Shown: positions 36,127 through 45,357, numbered from the stretch's first letter. The stretch: 64,000 nucleotides of DNA from Thiohalocapsa halophila (GCF_016583825.1 NZ_NRRV01000007.1:1-64000), one strand, 5' to 3'. Made by a program: numbers and translations. The notes: generated from the letters alone by a model not told the origin.

Positions 36127-37653
36127 ATGACTGCCACGAGCACCGCCACTGCCCCAGCCGCCGCGCCCCTGCCCCCGTTCGAGCATAGCTACGCCGGGCT
36201 GCCCGGGCATTTCTATGCCGAGATCCCGCCGACGCCGGTGCCGGAGCCCTACCTGCTGCGCCTGAACCGCGAGCTGGCGGACGAGCTGGACCTGGACGCG
36301 GACTGGCTTGCGAGCCCGGACGGCGTGGCCATGCTCGCCGGCAACCGCCTGCCGGAGACCGCCCGGCCCATCGCCATGGCCTATGCCGGGCATCAGTTCG
36401 GCAATTTCGTGCCGAGCCTCGGTGACGGCCGCGCGATCCTGCTCGGCGAGGTCATCGATCGCCACGGCCGGCGGCGGGACCTGCAGCTCAAGGGGTCCGG
36501 GCGCACGCCCTTCTCGCGCTCGGGCGACGGTCGCGCCGTGCTCGGGCCGGTGCTGCGGGAGTACATCCTCGGCGAGGCCATGCACGGCCTCGGCATCCCG
36601 ACGACCCGTGCGCTGGGTATGGTGGCCACCGGTGAGCCGGTATTCCGCGAGCGCCCGGAGCCGGGCGCCATTCTCACCCGCGTCGCCGCGAGCCACATCC
36701 GCGTCGGCACCTTCGAGTACTTCGCCCGCCGCGGCGACACCGACTCCGTGCGCACCCTGGCGGACTACCTGATCCAGCGCCATTACCCGGAGCTGGCCGA
36801 CGGCGATGATGCCTACACCGAGCTCCTCGCCGCCGTCGCCGCGCAGCAGGGGGCGCTCATCGCCCGTTGGCTGCTGGTGGGCTTCATCCACGGCGTCATG
36901 AACACCGACAACATGGCGCTGTCCGGGGAGACCATCGACTACGGCCCCTGCGCCTTCATGGACGCCTACGACCCGAATCAGGTCTACAGCTCCATCGACC
37001 GCTTCGGGCGCTATGCCTATGGGCAGCAGCCCAGCATCGGCCTGTGGAATCTCACCCAGCTCGCCAACTGCCTGCTGCCGCTGCTGGACGCGGATATGGA
37101 CACCGCCAAGACCAAAGCACGCTCGGCGCTGGATGCCTACGGCAAGGCCTTCGAGCCCGCCTACTACGGCGGCCTGCGCGCCAAGATCGGCCTCATGGAC
37201 GGCACCGGCACGGACACCGGCGCCGACGACGAGCTGGTGACCGACCTGCTCGGGCGCATGGCCCAGCACCGGGCGGACTTCACCAACACCTTCCGCCTGC
37301 TGAGCGACGCGAGCCCCGAGGACCCGAGCACGCTCGAGCCCATCCGCAGCCAGTTCGCGGAGCCATCCGCCTTCGACGACTGGGCGGCCCAATGGCGCGC
37401 CCGGCTGGCCAAGCAGGATGAGACCGACGCGGAGCGCCGAGCCCGCATGCGTGGCCTGAACCCCGCCTATATCCCCCGCAACCATCGTGTGCAAGAGGTC
37501 ATCGAGTCCGCCACCGACCGCGGCAACTTGGAGCCGCTGGAGCGGTTGCTGGCGGTGGTGTCGCGACCCTTCGAGGACCACCTCGAGCTCGCCGAGTACC
37601 GCAAGCCGCCCGCGGCGCACGAGGTGGTGCACCAGACCTTCTGCGGCACCTGA
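36127..37653 (+). CDS. selO: Protein adenylyltransferase SelO (YdiU)
   Basis: Pseudokinase-fold enzyme that transfers AMP to protein Ser/Thr/Tyr residues, linked to redox homeostasis. From the ATG of MTATSTATAPAAAPLPPFEH the product is 508 residues, near the usual 480-520. Diagnostic SelO blocks: AYAGHQFGNFVPSLGDGRAI, LQLKGSGRTPFSRSGDGRAV, REYILGEAMHGLGIPTTRAL, RVGTFEYFARRGD, GFIHGVMNTDNMALSGETID (catalytic Asp/Asn region) and YGPCAFMDAYDP. In some SelO proteins a selenocysteine or Cys occurs near the carboxy end; here VVHQTFCGT supplies a Cys at the third-last position, as in redox-active bacterial homologues. The frame is open to 35857, but conservation starts here. Confidence 0.95.
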   Translation: MTATSTATAPAAAPLPPFEHSYAGLPGHFYAEIPPTPVPEPYLLRLNRELADELDLDADWLASPDGVAMLAGNRLPETARPIAMAYAGHQFGNFVPSLGDGRAILLGEVIDRHGRRRDLQLKGSGRTPFSRSGDGRAVLGPVLREYILGEAMHGLGIPTTRALGMVATGEPVFRERPEPGAILTRVAASHIRVGTFEYFARRGDTDSVRTLADYLIQRHYPELADGDDAYTELLAAVAAQQGALIARWLLVGFIHGVMNTDNMALSGETIDYGPCAFMDAYDPNQVYSSIDRFGRYAYGQQPSIGLWNLTQLANCLLPLLDADMDTAKTKARSALDAYGKAFEPAYYGGLRAKIGLMDGTGTDTGADDELVTDLLGRMAQHRADFTNTFRLLSDASPEDPSTLEPIRSQFAEPSAFDDWAAQWRARLAKQDETDAERRARMRGLNPAYIPRNHRVQEVIESATDRGNLEPLERLLAVVSRPFEDHLELAEYRKPPAAHEVVHQTFCGT

Positions 37654-37894
37654 GAGAAACGCCGATGAAGGGGCAGATGCCCCCGGGCGATGCGCGCTGG
37701 ACCGCGCCAGGCGAGCCCGTCCGGCCGGATCAACGTCGAAAAATCCGCCCACCAGCAGAGTAGCGGCCAGGGTCACCCCCGGCCTCTAGGCTACTGGCTC
37801 GAATACCGGGTCTAGGATCAACGCTTTTGCAATCGGGTATGTCGGCTGCCGCGTTGCCGACCCAGGAGCTGAGGAATTGGCTGAAACCGGGTAA

Positions 37895-38227
37895 CTAATG
37901 TCCCGCAACCGGCAGCACGACTCGCTCGCGCTCGATGACGCGGCGAAAGCCTTCGGCGGTGCTCGCCCAGTCCACCACGTCCACGGTCCAGGGCAGATCG
38001 GATTCGCCGAACGCCTCTTTCAGAGCTGCGAGCCGATGCAGCGACAGGGGCGCATCCGTGATGACGGCGAGATCGAGGTCCGAGTAGCGCCGCGCAGTAC
38101 CCCGGACGCGGGAGCCGAAGGCCCAAACCGGATAGGCCGGCACGTGCTGCCGCAGGATGTCGCGCACGATGGCCCAGTGCTCCGGCGTGATATCGATGGC
38201 CGGCGTGTCGTCGACGGCGTCGCTCAC
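37895..38227 (-). CDS. mntA: MntA-like minimal nucleotidyltransferase antitoxin
   Basis: A 110-residue minimal nucleotidyltransferase. In the type VII system of Shewanella, MntA AMPylates the HepT toxin. The GTG start overlaps the hepT stop by 4 bases (GTGA). The signature GSX10DXD is present exactly: Gly38-Ser39, ten residues, Asp50-x-Asp52 in GSRVRGTARRYSDLDLAVI, with a later Asp in LPWTVDVVDWAS as the third metal ligand. The upstream frame is open to 38374, but only as a mirror of hepT. The gene order, toxin first, matches the described systems. Symbol given by family resemblance; activity not shown. Confidence 0.88.
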   Translation of the reverse strand: MSDAVDDTPAIDITPEHWAIVRDILRQHVPAYPVWAFGSRVRGTARRYSDLDLAVITDAPLSLHRLAALKEAFGESDLPWTVDVVDWASTAEGFRRVIERERVVLPVAGH

Positions 38228-38625
38228 GGTAGACGGCGACTGAGCTCGTCGCGGAGGTGCTCGGCCTCGGCCAGGAAATCGGGGATACCGGCGACCACCT
38301 GCAGCGCCGTGTCTTCGGCGTACGTGTGGCTGGTCTTGGCGCGCATCTCCCGGTAGCCGCGCCACATAGGCCAATCGCCGAGCAGCAGGCCTTGATCGCT
38401 GCCGGCGCGGATCAAGTCCTGGAAGGTCAGCGCCTGAACCCTATCCGGCGACGCCGCGGTGGCGCTCAGATAGCGCCGCAGCATCTTGTGGCTCAGCTCG
38501 TAGGTGAATTCGAAGCGCTGAATGAGTCCGTCACGGATTTGCGTGTCGCTCGTATCCTGACGGTAACGCACGAGACCTTCGCGCAAGCGCGCGACGGCTT
38601 GTTCCAGCGGTGTGATATCGAGCAT
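38224..38625 (-). CDS. hepT: HepT-like HEPN-domain toxin (HI0074-type)
   Basis: A 133-residue helical HEPN-family protein starting MLDITPLEQAVARLREGLVR. The family RNase motif RX4HXY is intact at Arg95-His100-x-Tyr102 (MRAKTSHTYAE). The FEFTYELSHKMLRRYL helix and the DLIRAGSDQGLL segment are typical of HI0074-like nucleotidyltransferase-substrate proteins. In described HepT/MntA pairs this RNase is silenced by AMPylation of the tyrosine in that motif. The gene stands alone with mntA between selO and sbcB, with no mobile-element remnant seen next to it. An upstream ATG extends the frame to 38670, but that extension (MLAFLSSRRRRGPSH) is not typical. Confidence 0.88.
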   Translation of the reverse strand: MLDITPLEQAVARLREGLVRYRQDTSDTQIRDGLIQRFEFTYELSHKMLRRYLSATAASPDRVQALTFQDLIRAGSDQGLLLGDWPMWRGYREMRAKTSHTYAEDTALQVVAGIPDFLAEAEHLRDELSRRLP

Positions 38626-38685
38626 GTGACTCGGCCCTCGACGCCTTCGGCTCGAGAGGAAGGCTAGCACGCGGGCGCGAGGGGG

Positions 38686-40125
38686 CTAGACGCCCGCGTC
38701 CATCACCCGCTCCCCCCAGTCCGCAAGCTCCGCCAGGAGCTGTTGCTTGGCCGGGTCCTCGGCATGCGCGTCGCCGAGCTCGACCAGGCGCGCCTCGAAG
38801 GCGTCGATGGTCACCGAGGCGCCTTGCTCCGGGTCGGTGAGGCGCTCGAAGCGCCAGGCGTCCCAGTCCTCGCACTCATTCTCGGTGAGGGTCTCGGGCC
38901 AGCTGCGCGCCCGCATGCGAAACAGCAGCGTCGGCAGCCGCGCGTCTTGGAAGCGCGGGTGCTCACCGGCCAGGGCCTGCGGGGTCAGGCCATGCAGCCG
39001 GGCCATCTCGCGGACGTCGGCGTCGGAGAAGAAGCCGCCGCCGTAGAGCATCCGCTCGGGATCCCGCGGGCCCGCGTCGGGCTCGCGCCGATGGACCTCG
39101 CGGACCTTGGCGGCGATGGCATCCGCGTGCCGGCGGATGATCGCGGCATGGGCGCTGACCTTGGCCGGGTCGATGTCCCAGCGCTCGGCGGCCTCGGCGC
39201 CCAAGGTCTTGATGGGCGCGAGCATGGGCACGGCGTTGGTCTTGAGCCCCTTGAGCGGGATGCGCTCCACGCCCTCCGGCAGGTCGTCGCCGGCGGTGAA
39301 GACACGGGTGCGGATTTCCTCGACGGAGAGATCCAGCAGCACCGAGGGATCGGCGCGCAGATCGAAGCACCAACGCTGCTTGGGGTTGTCCTCGGCGCCG
39401 GCGACCATGAGCACGGGCGCGATGCAGCCCTGCGCCGCCGGGATGCGCTGGGAGACGTGCAGCAGCGGCTCGCCGCGGGCGATGAGGTCGTCGACCACCT
39501 GGCGCGAGCGCAGTGTGAGCGCATAGTCGAAGAGCCGCGGCTGGGCGGCCTTGAGCAGGCGGGCCATGGCGATGGTGGCGCGCACGTCGGCCAGCGCATC
39601 GTGGGCGCCGGCGTGCGCAACCTCGTTGGCCGCCGTCAGGTCCTCAAGCTTGAAGGAGGTGATGCTGGGCTCGCGCTCCGGCCACTGGATACCGCCCGGG
39701 CGCAGGGCATGGGCGAGGCGGAGGGCATCGATCAGGTCCCAGCGCGAGTTGCCGTTTTGGTGGGCGTGGGCGTAGGGCGGCAGCAGGTTGCGGTAGAACA
39801 GGTAGCGGGTGACTTCGTCGTCGAAGCGCAGGCTGTTGTAGCCAACGCCACAGGTGCCAGGCGCGGCGAGCTCGCGCTGGATGGCGCGGGCAAATTCGGC
39901 CTCCGGCAGGCCGTCGGCTGCCGCGCGCTGGGGCGTGATGCCCGTGACCAGGCAGGCGTCCGGCTGCGGCAGCAGATCCTCCGCGGGCCGTGCGAAGAGC
40001 ACCAGGGGCTCGCCGACCTCGTTGAGCTCGGTATCCGTGCGCAGCCCGGCGAACTGGCAGGGGCGATCGACGGCCGGGGTGCTGCCCCAGGTCTCGTAGT
40101 CGTGCCAGTAGAAGGTGTCTGGCAA
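38686..40125 (-). CDS. sbcB: Exodeoxyribonuclease I (SbcB)
   Basis: Single-strand-specific 3'-5' exonuclease acting in recombination and mismatch repair. The 479-residue protein opens (TTG start) MPDTFYWHDYETWGSTPAVD, containing the DEDDh exonuclease first acidic motif (HDYETWG). It continues with RPCQFAGLRTD, then TGITPQRA, YNSLRFDDEVTRYLFYRNLL (second motif) and NEVAHAGAHDALADVRATIA (His-Asp motif). The ExoI-specific C-terminal part is present (NAVPMLAPIKTL, WDIDPAKVSAHA). Length matches E. coli ExoI (475). The start codon is inferred as TTG; no ATG is available at the conserved amino end. It is downstream of rplS on the same strand. Confidence 0.94.
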   Translation of the reverse strand: MPDTFYWHDYETWGSTPAVDRPCQFAGLRTDTELNEVGEPLVLFARPAEDLLPQPDACLVTGITPQRAAADGLPEAEFARAIQRELAAPGTCGVGYNSLRFDDEVTRYLFYRNLLPPYAHAHQNGNSRWDLIDALRLAHALRPGGIQWPEREPSITSFKLEDLTAANEVAHAGAHDALADVRATIAMARLLKAAQPRLFDYALTLRSRQVVDDLIARGEPLLHVSQRIPAAQGCIAPVLMVAGAEDNPKQRWCFDLRADPSVLLDLSVEEIRTRVFTAGDDLPEGVERIPLKGLKTNAVPMLAPIKTLGAEAAERWDIDPAKVSAHAAIIRRHADAIAAKVREVHRREPDAGPRDPERMLYGGGFFSDADVREMARLHGLTPQALAGEHPRFQDARLPTLLFRMRARSWPETLTENECEDWDAWRFERLTDPEQGASVTIDAFEARLVELGDAHAEDPAKQQLLAELADWGERVMDAGV

Positions 40126-40208
40126 GCCTGCGTCCGCTCGGTGGGTGCCTGGTGGCGCCGCGTCTGCCGGGCGCTGCGGCCGGTGCGCGCCGCAGCGCCG
40201 AGACGCCG

Positions 40209-40571
40209 TCAGCTGCCGGCGCGGGGACCGACCTTCTCTTTGATGCGCGCGGCCTTGCCGGTGCGCCCGCGCAGGTAGTAGAGCTTGGCGCGGCGCACGT
40301 CACCGCGGCGCTTGACCCGGATCTCCGCCACCGCCGGGCTGTAGGTCTGGAAGACGCGCTCCACCCCCTCGCCGTGGGAGATCTTGCGCACCGTAAAGGC
40401 GGAGTTCAGCCCGCGGTTGCGCTTGGCGATGCACACGCCCTCGAACGCCTGCAGGCGCTCGCGGTTGCCCTCCGTCACCCGCACCTGCACCACGACGGTG
40501 TCGCCGGGGGCGAAGTCCGGGACGGACTTGCCCATTTGCTCCTTCTCGAGCTCTTCGATGATGTTGCTCAT
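40209..40571 (-). CDS. rplS: 50S ribosomal protein L19
   Basis: Structural protein at the 30S-50S interface. The 120-residue product [20 protein letters not shown] is a full L19, with the hallmark segments [60 protein letters not shown] and [25 protein letters not shown] precedes the ATG by 11 bases. It is the last gene of rpsP-rimM-trmD-rplS, 38 bases after trmD, matching the order in almost all proteobacteria. Confidence 0.98.
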   Translation of the reverse strand: MSNIIEELEKEQMGKSVPDFAPGDTVVVQVRVTEGNRERLQAFEGVCIAKRNRGLNSAFTVRKISHGEGVERVFQTYSPAVAEIRVKRRGDVRRAKLYYLRGRTGKAARIKEKVGPRAGS

Positions 40572-40609
40572 GTTCGCTATGGCTCCTGTTCCGCAGCCTG
40601 TGCCGCAGG

Positions 40610-41371
40610 CTAGTCAGCATCGGGGCCGCCGCGGCCCCGCATGTATTCGTCCAGCAATGCCCGGTCTTCGGCGTCCAGCCCGCGTGCCCGCAGCAGGTCC
40701 GGGCGCCGTGCCCAGGTGCGCCCGAGGGCCTGCTGACGGCGCCAGCGCGCGATGGCGGCATGATCGCCGCTCAGCAGCACCCCCGGCACGCGGCGCCCGT
40801 CCACCACCTCCGGGCGCGTGTAGTGCGGGCAGTCCAGCAGGCCGTCGCCGTAGGAGTCCTGCGCCGCCGAGTCCGCATGCCCGAGCGCCCCGGGCAGCAG
40901 CCGGATCACCGCGTCCATGACCACCATCGCCGCCAGCTCCCCGCCGCTTAGCACATAGTCGCCGATGGACCATTCCTCGTCGACACGGGTCTCGATGAGG
41001 CGCTCGTCCACGCCTTCATAACGGCCCGCCAGCAGGATCCATCCCGGTGCGGCAGCGATGCGCCGCATGTCCGCCTGCCTCAGCCGCCGGCCCTGAGGGC
41101 TCAGATAGGCCACCCGGCTGTCACGGCCGGCCGCCGCAGCGGCGACCTTGGCGGCGTCGATGGTCGAGCGCAGCGGCTCCACCTTCATCACCATGCCGGG
41201 CCCGCCGCCGTAGGGCCGGTCATCGACGGTGCGCTGCGCGTCGGCGGTGAAGTCCCGGGGATTCCAGGTCGCCAGCTCCGCGACGCCCCGCGCCAGCGCG
41301 CGGGCGACGACCCCCTCCGCGCTGAGAATCCGAAACTGCTCCGGGAACAGAGTGACGACGTCGAAACGCAT
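40610..41371 (-). CDS. trmD: tRNA (guanine-37-N1)-methyltransferase TrmD
   Basis: SAM-dependent SPOUT enzyme methylating G37 next to the anticodon, preventing frameshifting. The 253-residue product starts [20 protein letters not shown] after GGGAG. Family motifs: [58 protein letters not shown] and [20 protein letters not shown], forming the knotted SAM site, then the carboxy [20 protein letters not shown]. Length equals the E. coli enzyme within a few residues. Third gene of the S16 operon. Confidence 0.97.
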   Translation of the reverse strand: MRFDVVTLFPEQFRILSAEGVVARALARGVAELATWNPRDFTADAQRTVDDRPYGGGPGMVMKVEPLRSTIDAAKVAAAAAGRDSRVAYLSPQGRRLRQADMRRIAAAPGWILLAGRYEGVDERLIETRVDEEWSIGDYVLSGGELAAMVVMDAVIRLLPGALGHADSAAQDSYGDGLLDCPHYTRPEVVDGRRVPGVLLSGDHAAIARWRRQQALGRTWARRPDLLRARGLDAEDRALLDEYMRGRGGPDAD

Positions 41372-41429
41372 CTGTGCTCCCGATGCCGGCCGGCGCGGCC
41401 GTGGGCGGCGCCGGCCGCAATTGATCGGA

Positions 41430-41996
41430 TCAGAAGTCTGGATCCCAGTCCACCAGGATCAGGCCCTGCCCGAAATCCACGTCGCGGACGACTTGGTCCC
41501 AGACAAAGGGCAAGAGCCGCTCGCGCTCACCCTGCACCACCAGTACGTCGTTGGCGCCGGTGGGGAGCAGATGGCTCACCCGGCCGAGCTCGACGCCGTC
41601 CAGGGTCCGTACCGCGAGCCCTTCCAGATCGACCCAGTAGAGCTCGTCCGCACGCGGCGGCGGCAATTGGCCTCGTTGCACGGCGATGGGCTTGCCGACC
41701 AGGTCCGCTGCCGCGTCCCGGTCGTCGCAGCCGCCGAGCCGCGCGATCAGCGCCTTGCCGCTTCGCTGCCCTTCGACGGGGTCCATCTCGATGTCGCCCA
41801 CCAGCCAGGGCCGGTAGGCGAGAATATTCTCCGGCGGGTCGGTGTCCGAGACCACCCGCACCCAGCCGCGTACACCGTGCGGGGCGCCGATGCGGCCCAG
41901 CTCAACCCGTCCGCCCGCTTGGCTCTGGGGCTCAGTGGGGGGCTCGGCTGGACGCTCAGCTGGCGGCTCGGCTGGAGAATCGGTGCCGTGCTGCAC
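41430..41996 (-). CDS. rimM: Ribosome maturation factor RimM
   Basis: Assembly factor for the 30S head, binding S19. The chosen GTG start, (V)[11 protein letters not shown], has GGAG at 6 bases, giving 188 residues; a TTG at 42038 would add 14. The conserved fold begins at [19 protein letters not shown], with the PRC-barrel half at [20 protein letters not shown], and [20 protein letters not shown] near the end. Ahead of it is a Pro/Ala/Glu repeat ([19 protein letters not shown]), an uncommon low-complexity extension of about 28 residues for RimM. It lies between rpsP and trmD as expected. Confidence 0.95.
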   Translation of the reverse strand: MQHGTDSPAEPPAERPAEPPTEPQSQAGGRVELGRIGAPHGVRGWVRVVSDTDPPENILAYRPWLVGDIEMDPVEGQRSGKALIARLGGCDDRDAAADLVGKPIAVQRGQLPPPRADELYWVDLEGLAVRTLDGVELGRVSHLLPTGANDVLVVQGERERLLPFVWDQVVRDVDFGQGLILVDWDPDF

Positions 41997-42060
41997 GTTG
42001 CGCTCCGGCCGCGCCGCTGTGCCCGAGTGTCGACCCAAAGGCGCCCGCGGGAGCCCGGTC

Positions 42061-42330
42061 TCAGGCCTCCAGCGGCGACGCCTCCGCCTGCTTGGCCGCC
42101 TCTTTGATCAGGTGCGCCACGCGCTCGGTGGGCTGGGCGCCCTGGCTGATCCAGTGCTCGGCGCGGGCGCGGTCCAAGCGCAGGCGCTCGGCGCCGCCCT
42201 TGGCGCAGGGGTCGAAGAACCCGATGCGCTCAATGCTCCGACCGTCGCGGCCACGGCGAATGTCCGCAACGACGATCTGGTAGAACGGCTTTTTCTTGGC
42301 GCCGCCGCGGGAGAGACGAATCTTGACCAT
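42061..42330 (-). CDS. rpsP: 30S ribosomal protein S16
   Basis: Assembly protein of the 30S body. The 89-residue product [20 protein letters not shown] continues [20 protein letters not shown], then [34 protein letters not shown], a textbook S16, and ends in a short Ala/Glu tail. It is the first gene of the rpsP-rimM-trmD-rplS operon. Upstream, a TATCAT hexamer on the minus strand about 120 bases before the ATG is a candidate -10. Confidence 0.98.
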   Translation of the reverse strand: MVKIRLSRGGAKKKPFYQIVVADIRRGRDGRSIERIGFFDPCAKGGAERLRLDRARAEHWISQGAQPTERVAHLIKEAAKQAEASPLEA

Positions 42331-42452
42331 CTGTGGCTTCCGGTTGATCTGCTTGTTCGACTGCTGATGACCTTGAGGTCCCAGCGTGCTCGGCCCGTCG
42401 CCGGTAGGGCGGGCAGGCTAAGGGGCTGCGCGGGGGCGCAGGGAAACCCACT

Positions 42453-42480
42453 ATGATACACGAACGACAGAAAACGGAAA
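42453..42480 (-). promoter_or_regulatory. Possible promoter of the S16 operon
   Basis: Minus-strand TATCAT at 42458-42453, with TTTCCG at 42480-42475 after a 16-base spacer, in the only AT-rich patch of the region, about 120 bases before the rpsP ATG. The -35 match is weak, so this is tentative. Confidence 0.3.
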
Positions 42481-42573
42481 GGGAAATCGCGATCCGTCGG
42501 CACAGATCCTGGCGCTCCTGCGGCGCGGCAGCTACCGCCAGAGCGGTGCCAGTCGCCCGCGTTGTCGTTGTCG

Positions 42574-42682
42574 ACGGCGAGACGCCGCTCCCACAGAACA
42601 CCGCCTCGTGGGAGCGGCATCCCTGCCGCGACGACTTCCAGAGCCGCAGCCAGCATCCGTCGCGGCGAGACGCCGCTCCCAC
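42574..42682. repeat. Cluster of three REP-like palindromic repeats
   Basis: Copies: 42574-42594 (ACGGCGAGACGCCGCTCCCAC), 42608-42632 (inverse orientation, GTGGGAGCGGCATCCCTGCC then GCGAC), and 42659-42682 (same orientation as the first). Each has internal dyad symmetry, and neighbours face each other, as in BIME-type arrays. The same family recurs at 55876-55950. Non-coding, between rpsP and the alpha-E gene. Confidence 0.8.
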
Positions 42683-42788
42683 GGCGCGCAGCTCCTGGCG
42701 GAAGTGATGATCGAGGCCCGCGGCGCAATCAAGGGTTCAATGACCGCTCCAGCAAGACACGGGCGAGGACTCAGCGCCGCCGCGCCCC

Positions 42789-43733
42789 TCAGGCCGCCTC
42801 CACCGCCAGCGGCGGCGGGAACCAAGTCGCGGCGATCTCGCCGTGCAGCGCTGCGATGCCGAGCTGTACGTCGTCGACGAACCGATGCAGCTCCGACTGG
42901 CTCAGCGCCGGCAGATCGGCGCCGTCCAGCAGCCGGGCAGTCCGGCCCACCTCGCGCAGCGAGGCCTCGTTGCGCGGCAGCCGCTCGAGGCCGATGCGTG
43001 CGTGCTCGATGCACCAGCGTACCGAGCGCGGGAAGTGTGGATTCTTGAAAATGAACCGCAGCACCGGCCCGCGTTGCACCCGGATCTGCTCGCTGCGGCG
43101 GTACATCTGGTAGGCGGTCATGGACTTGAGCACGCTCACCCATTGGATGTTGTCGTAGGGGCGGCCCCCGTCCGTCTGCGGCAACAGGTTGGCGGAGTGC
43201 ACGTCGGCAATGCGGGTGGTCATGTCGGCGCGCTCCAAATACCGCCCGAGCCGCAGGAACTCGAAGCCCTGGTCATGCAGCATGGTGCCGTCCAACAGAC
43301 CCGCCAGGGTCTGGCAGCGCAGCACCAGCTCGCGCAGATAGGCGTGGCGGCCGGTCTTCGCCAGGCCCTTTTGCAGCTCGCCGCTCGCGAACAGATGCAG
43401 CCCGTTGATCTGCTCCCAGAACTCCCGCGGCACGATGTCGCGGATGGTGCGGCAATTCTCGCGCGCCGCGGCAAGCGCGGTGACGATGGAGCCGGCGTGG
43501 CGCTCGTCGCCGAGCAGAAAGCGCACCACCTGGCGCTCGCCATAGTCCTTGTAGTGCTCCTCGAACAGCGCATTGGCGCCGGTGATCTCCACCAGGGGGC
43601 GCCAGCCCGGGGCCACCCCCTTGGGCAGATCCAGCAGTAGATTGGCGTTGACGGTGACGATGCGGGCGGTGTCCTCGGCGCGCTCGACATAGCGGGCGAG
43701 CCAATAGAGATTCTCGGCGACACGGGAGAGCAT
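42789..43733 (-). CDS. Alpha-E domain protein (DUF403)
   Basis: A 314-residue all-helical protein of the alpha-E superfamily, almost always encoded beside a circularly permuted ATP-grasp protein. The pair is thought to make or modify a peptide, but the chemistry is undefined. Recognisable sequence: MLSRVAENLYWLARYVERAE, DTARIVTVNANLLLDLPKG, then SIVTALAAARENCRTIRDIV, and DMTTRIADVHSANLLP. It is followed by YDNIQWVSVLKSMTAYQMYR, all typical of DUF403. It begins 94 bases after the ATP-grasp gene on the same strand. A transglutaminase-like protease, the usual third gene, is not present in the window. Confidence 0.93.
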   Translation of the reverse strand: MLSRVAENLYWLARYVERAEDTARIVTVNANLLLDLPKGVAPGWRPLVEITGANALFEEHYKDYGERQVVRFLLGDERHAGSIVTALAAARENCRTIRDIVPREFWEQINGLHLFASGELQKGLAKTGRHAYLRELVLRCQTLAGLLDGTMLHDQGFEFLRLGRYLERADMTTRIADVHSANLLPQTDGGRPYDNIQWVSVLKSMTAYQMYRRSEQIRVQRGPVLRFIFKNPHFPRSVRWCIEHARIGLERLPRNEASLREVGRTARLLDGADLPALSQSELHRFVDDVQLGIAALHGEIAATWFPPPLAVEAA

Positions 43734-43827
43734 GGTCGGGTGTCCTGCGGATACTGGCGCGCGAGGGAGCAGCGAGGTCGGGCCCTTGGTCCACTCGGCC
43801 TGCGCCGTGGTCTAGGCTTGGGGTCGT

Positions 43828-45357
43828 CTAGGCTTGGGATTGAGACTGCGTCTGCGTCTGCGCTTGCGCCTCGGCCTGGGACTGCTCGCCGGCGCCCTCG
43901 GGGATGATCCAGGTGTCTTTGCTGCCGCCGCCCTGGGAGGAGTTCACCACCAATGACCCTTTGCGCAGCGCCACCCGCGTCAGCCCGCCCATGGTAACGC
44001 TCTGGCGGTCGGCGGAGAGGATGAAGGGCCGCAGATCCACGTGGCGCGGCTCCAGCGCATGCTTGATGACGGTGGGCACCGTGGAGATGCCAAGCGTCGG
44101 CTGCGCGATATAGTTGCGCGGGTCCTTCTGCACCAGCTGCACGAACTTGTTGCGCTCCGCCTGGGTCGCCGCCGGCCCGACGATCATGCCGTAGCCGCCA
44201 GATTCGTTGGCGGGCTTCACCACCAGCTCCGCGATGTGCTCCACGACATAGTCCAGCGCCTGCGGCTCCATGCAGCGGTAGGTGGGCACGTTCGGAATGA
44301 TCGGGTCCTGGTCCAGGTAGTACTTGATGATCTCGGGCACGAAGGCGTAGACCACCTTGTCGTCGGCCACCCCGGCCCCGGGGGCGTTGGCGAGCGCCAC
44401 ATTGCCCGCCTTCCAGGCCCGGAGCAGGCCCGGCACACCCAGGATGGAGTCCGCATTGAAGGCCTCCGGGTCCAGGAAGACATCGTCGATACGCCGATAG
44501 ATGACGTCCACCCGCGCCGGGCCGTCGACGGTGCGCATGTAGCAGCAGTCGTCATCGCCGACGAACAGATCCCGCCCCTCTACCAGCTCCGCGCCCATCT
44601 GCTGGGCCAGGTACGAATGCTCGAAGTAGGCGGAGTTGTAGATGCCGGGGGTGAGCACGACCACCTCCGGATACTCCGCCGGCCGCGGCGACAGCGCCGC
44701 CAGGGTATCGAAGAGCTGGCTCGGGTAGTCGTCCACCGGCAGCGGGGCATAGTGCTCGAAGAGCTCCGGCAGCACCCGCTTGGTCACCAGCCGGTTCTCC
44801 AGCATGTAGGAGACGCCGGAGGGCACGCGCAGGTTGTCTTCGAGCACATAGAGGGTGCCGTCCCGGTCGCGCACCAAGTCCGAGCCGCAGATGTGGGCCC
44901 AGATACCAAGCGGCGGATCCACACCGACGCACTGGGGGCGGAAGTTGACCGACTTCTCCAGAACAGATGCCGGGAAGACCTTGTCCTTGACGATGCGCTG
45001 GTCGTGGTAGAGGTCGTCGATGAACAGGTTCAGCGCCTGCACCCGCTGCTTGAGACCCGCCTCGACGCGGCGCCACTGCGGCTCCGGGATCACCCGCGGA
45101 ATGACATCGAAGGGCCAGGCTCGGTCGATCATGCCGCCTTCCTCGGAGTACACCGTGAAGGTGATGCCCATCTCCTTGATGGAGGTGTCCGCGGCCTGCT
45201 GCCGAGCGGCGAGCTCTTCGGCGCCGAGCGCATCCAGATCCGCCGCCAGGCCCTCACAGCCGATGCGGGGCCTGCCCGCCCCCTGCATCAGCTCATCGTA
45301 GAAGCCCTCGCAGGCATAGTCGTCCCAAGTCCCCTGCGTGGTCACACCTGTTGTCAC
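43828..45357 (-). CDS. Circularly permuted ATP-grasp protein (DUF404/407 type)
   Basis: ATP-dependent carboxylate-amine ligase-like enzyme, 509 residues from the GTG start used here (a TTG at 45381 would add eight). Family blocks: GFYDELMQGAGRPRIGCEGL, GITFTVYSEEGGMIDRAWPF, DVIPRVIPEPQWRRVEAGLK, QRVQALNLFIDDLYHDQRIV. The central region reads GVDPPLGIWAHICGSDLVRD, RDGTLYVLEDNLRVPSGVSY, then VDVIYRRIDDVFLDPEAFNA, VVKPANESGGYGMIVGP (ATP-grasp lysine and glycine loop) and LRPFILSADRQSVTMGGLTR. After the normal end (GGGSKDTWIIPEGAG) comes a Gln-rich tail EQSQAEAQAQTQTQSQSQA encoded by hexanucleotide-like repeats, outside the family core. Partner of the alpha-E gene downstream. Confidence 0.92.
   Translation of the reverse strand: MTTGVTTQGTWDDYACEGFYDELMQGAGRPRIGCEGLAADLDALGAEELAARQQAADTSIKEMGITFTVYSEEGGMIDRAWPFDVIPRVIPEPQWRRVEAGLKQRVQALNLFIDDLYHDQRIVKDKVFPASVLEKSVNFRPQCVGVDPPLGIWAHICGSDLVRDRDGTLYVLEDNLRVPSGVSYMLENRLVTKRVLPELFEHYAPLPVDDYPSQLFDTLAALSPRPAEYPEVVVLTPGIYNSAYFEHSYLAQQMGAELVEGRDLFVGDDDCCYMRTVDGPARVDVIYRRIDDVFLDPEAFNADSILGVPGLLRAWKAGNVALANAPGAGVADDKVVYAFVPEIIKYYLDQDPIIPNVPTYRCMEPQALDYVVEHIAELVVKPANESGGYGMIVGPAATQAERNKFVQLVQKDPRNYIAQPTLGISTVPTVIKHALEPRHVDLRPFILSADRQSVTMGGLTRVALRKGSLVVNSSQGGGSKDTWIIPEGAGEQSQAEAQAQTQTQSQSQA

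Larger units (their letters stand above)
42331..42788. other. 458-bp intergenic region upstream of rpsP
   Basis: No supported gene. It contains the likely rpsP promoter area near 42440-42490 and a cluster of three GTGGGAGCGGC-type palindromic repeats (42574-42682), listed separately. The remaining sequence shows no coding character. Confidence 0.65.
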
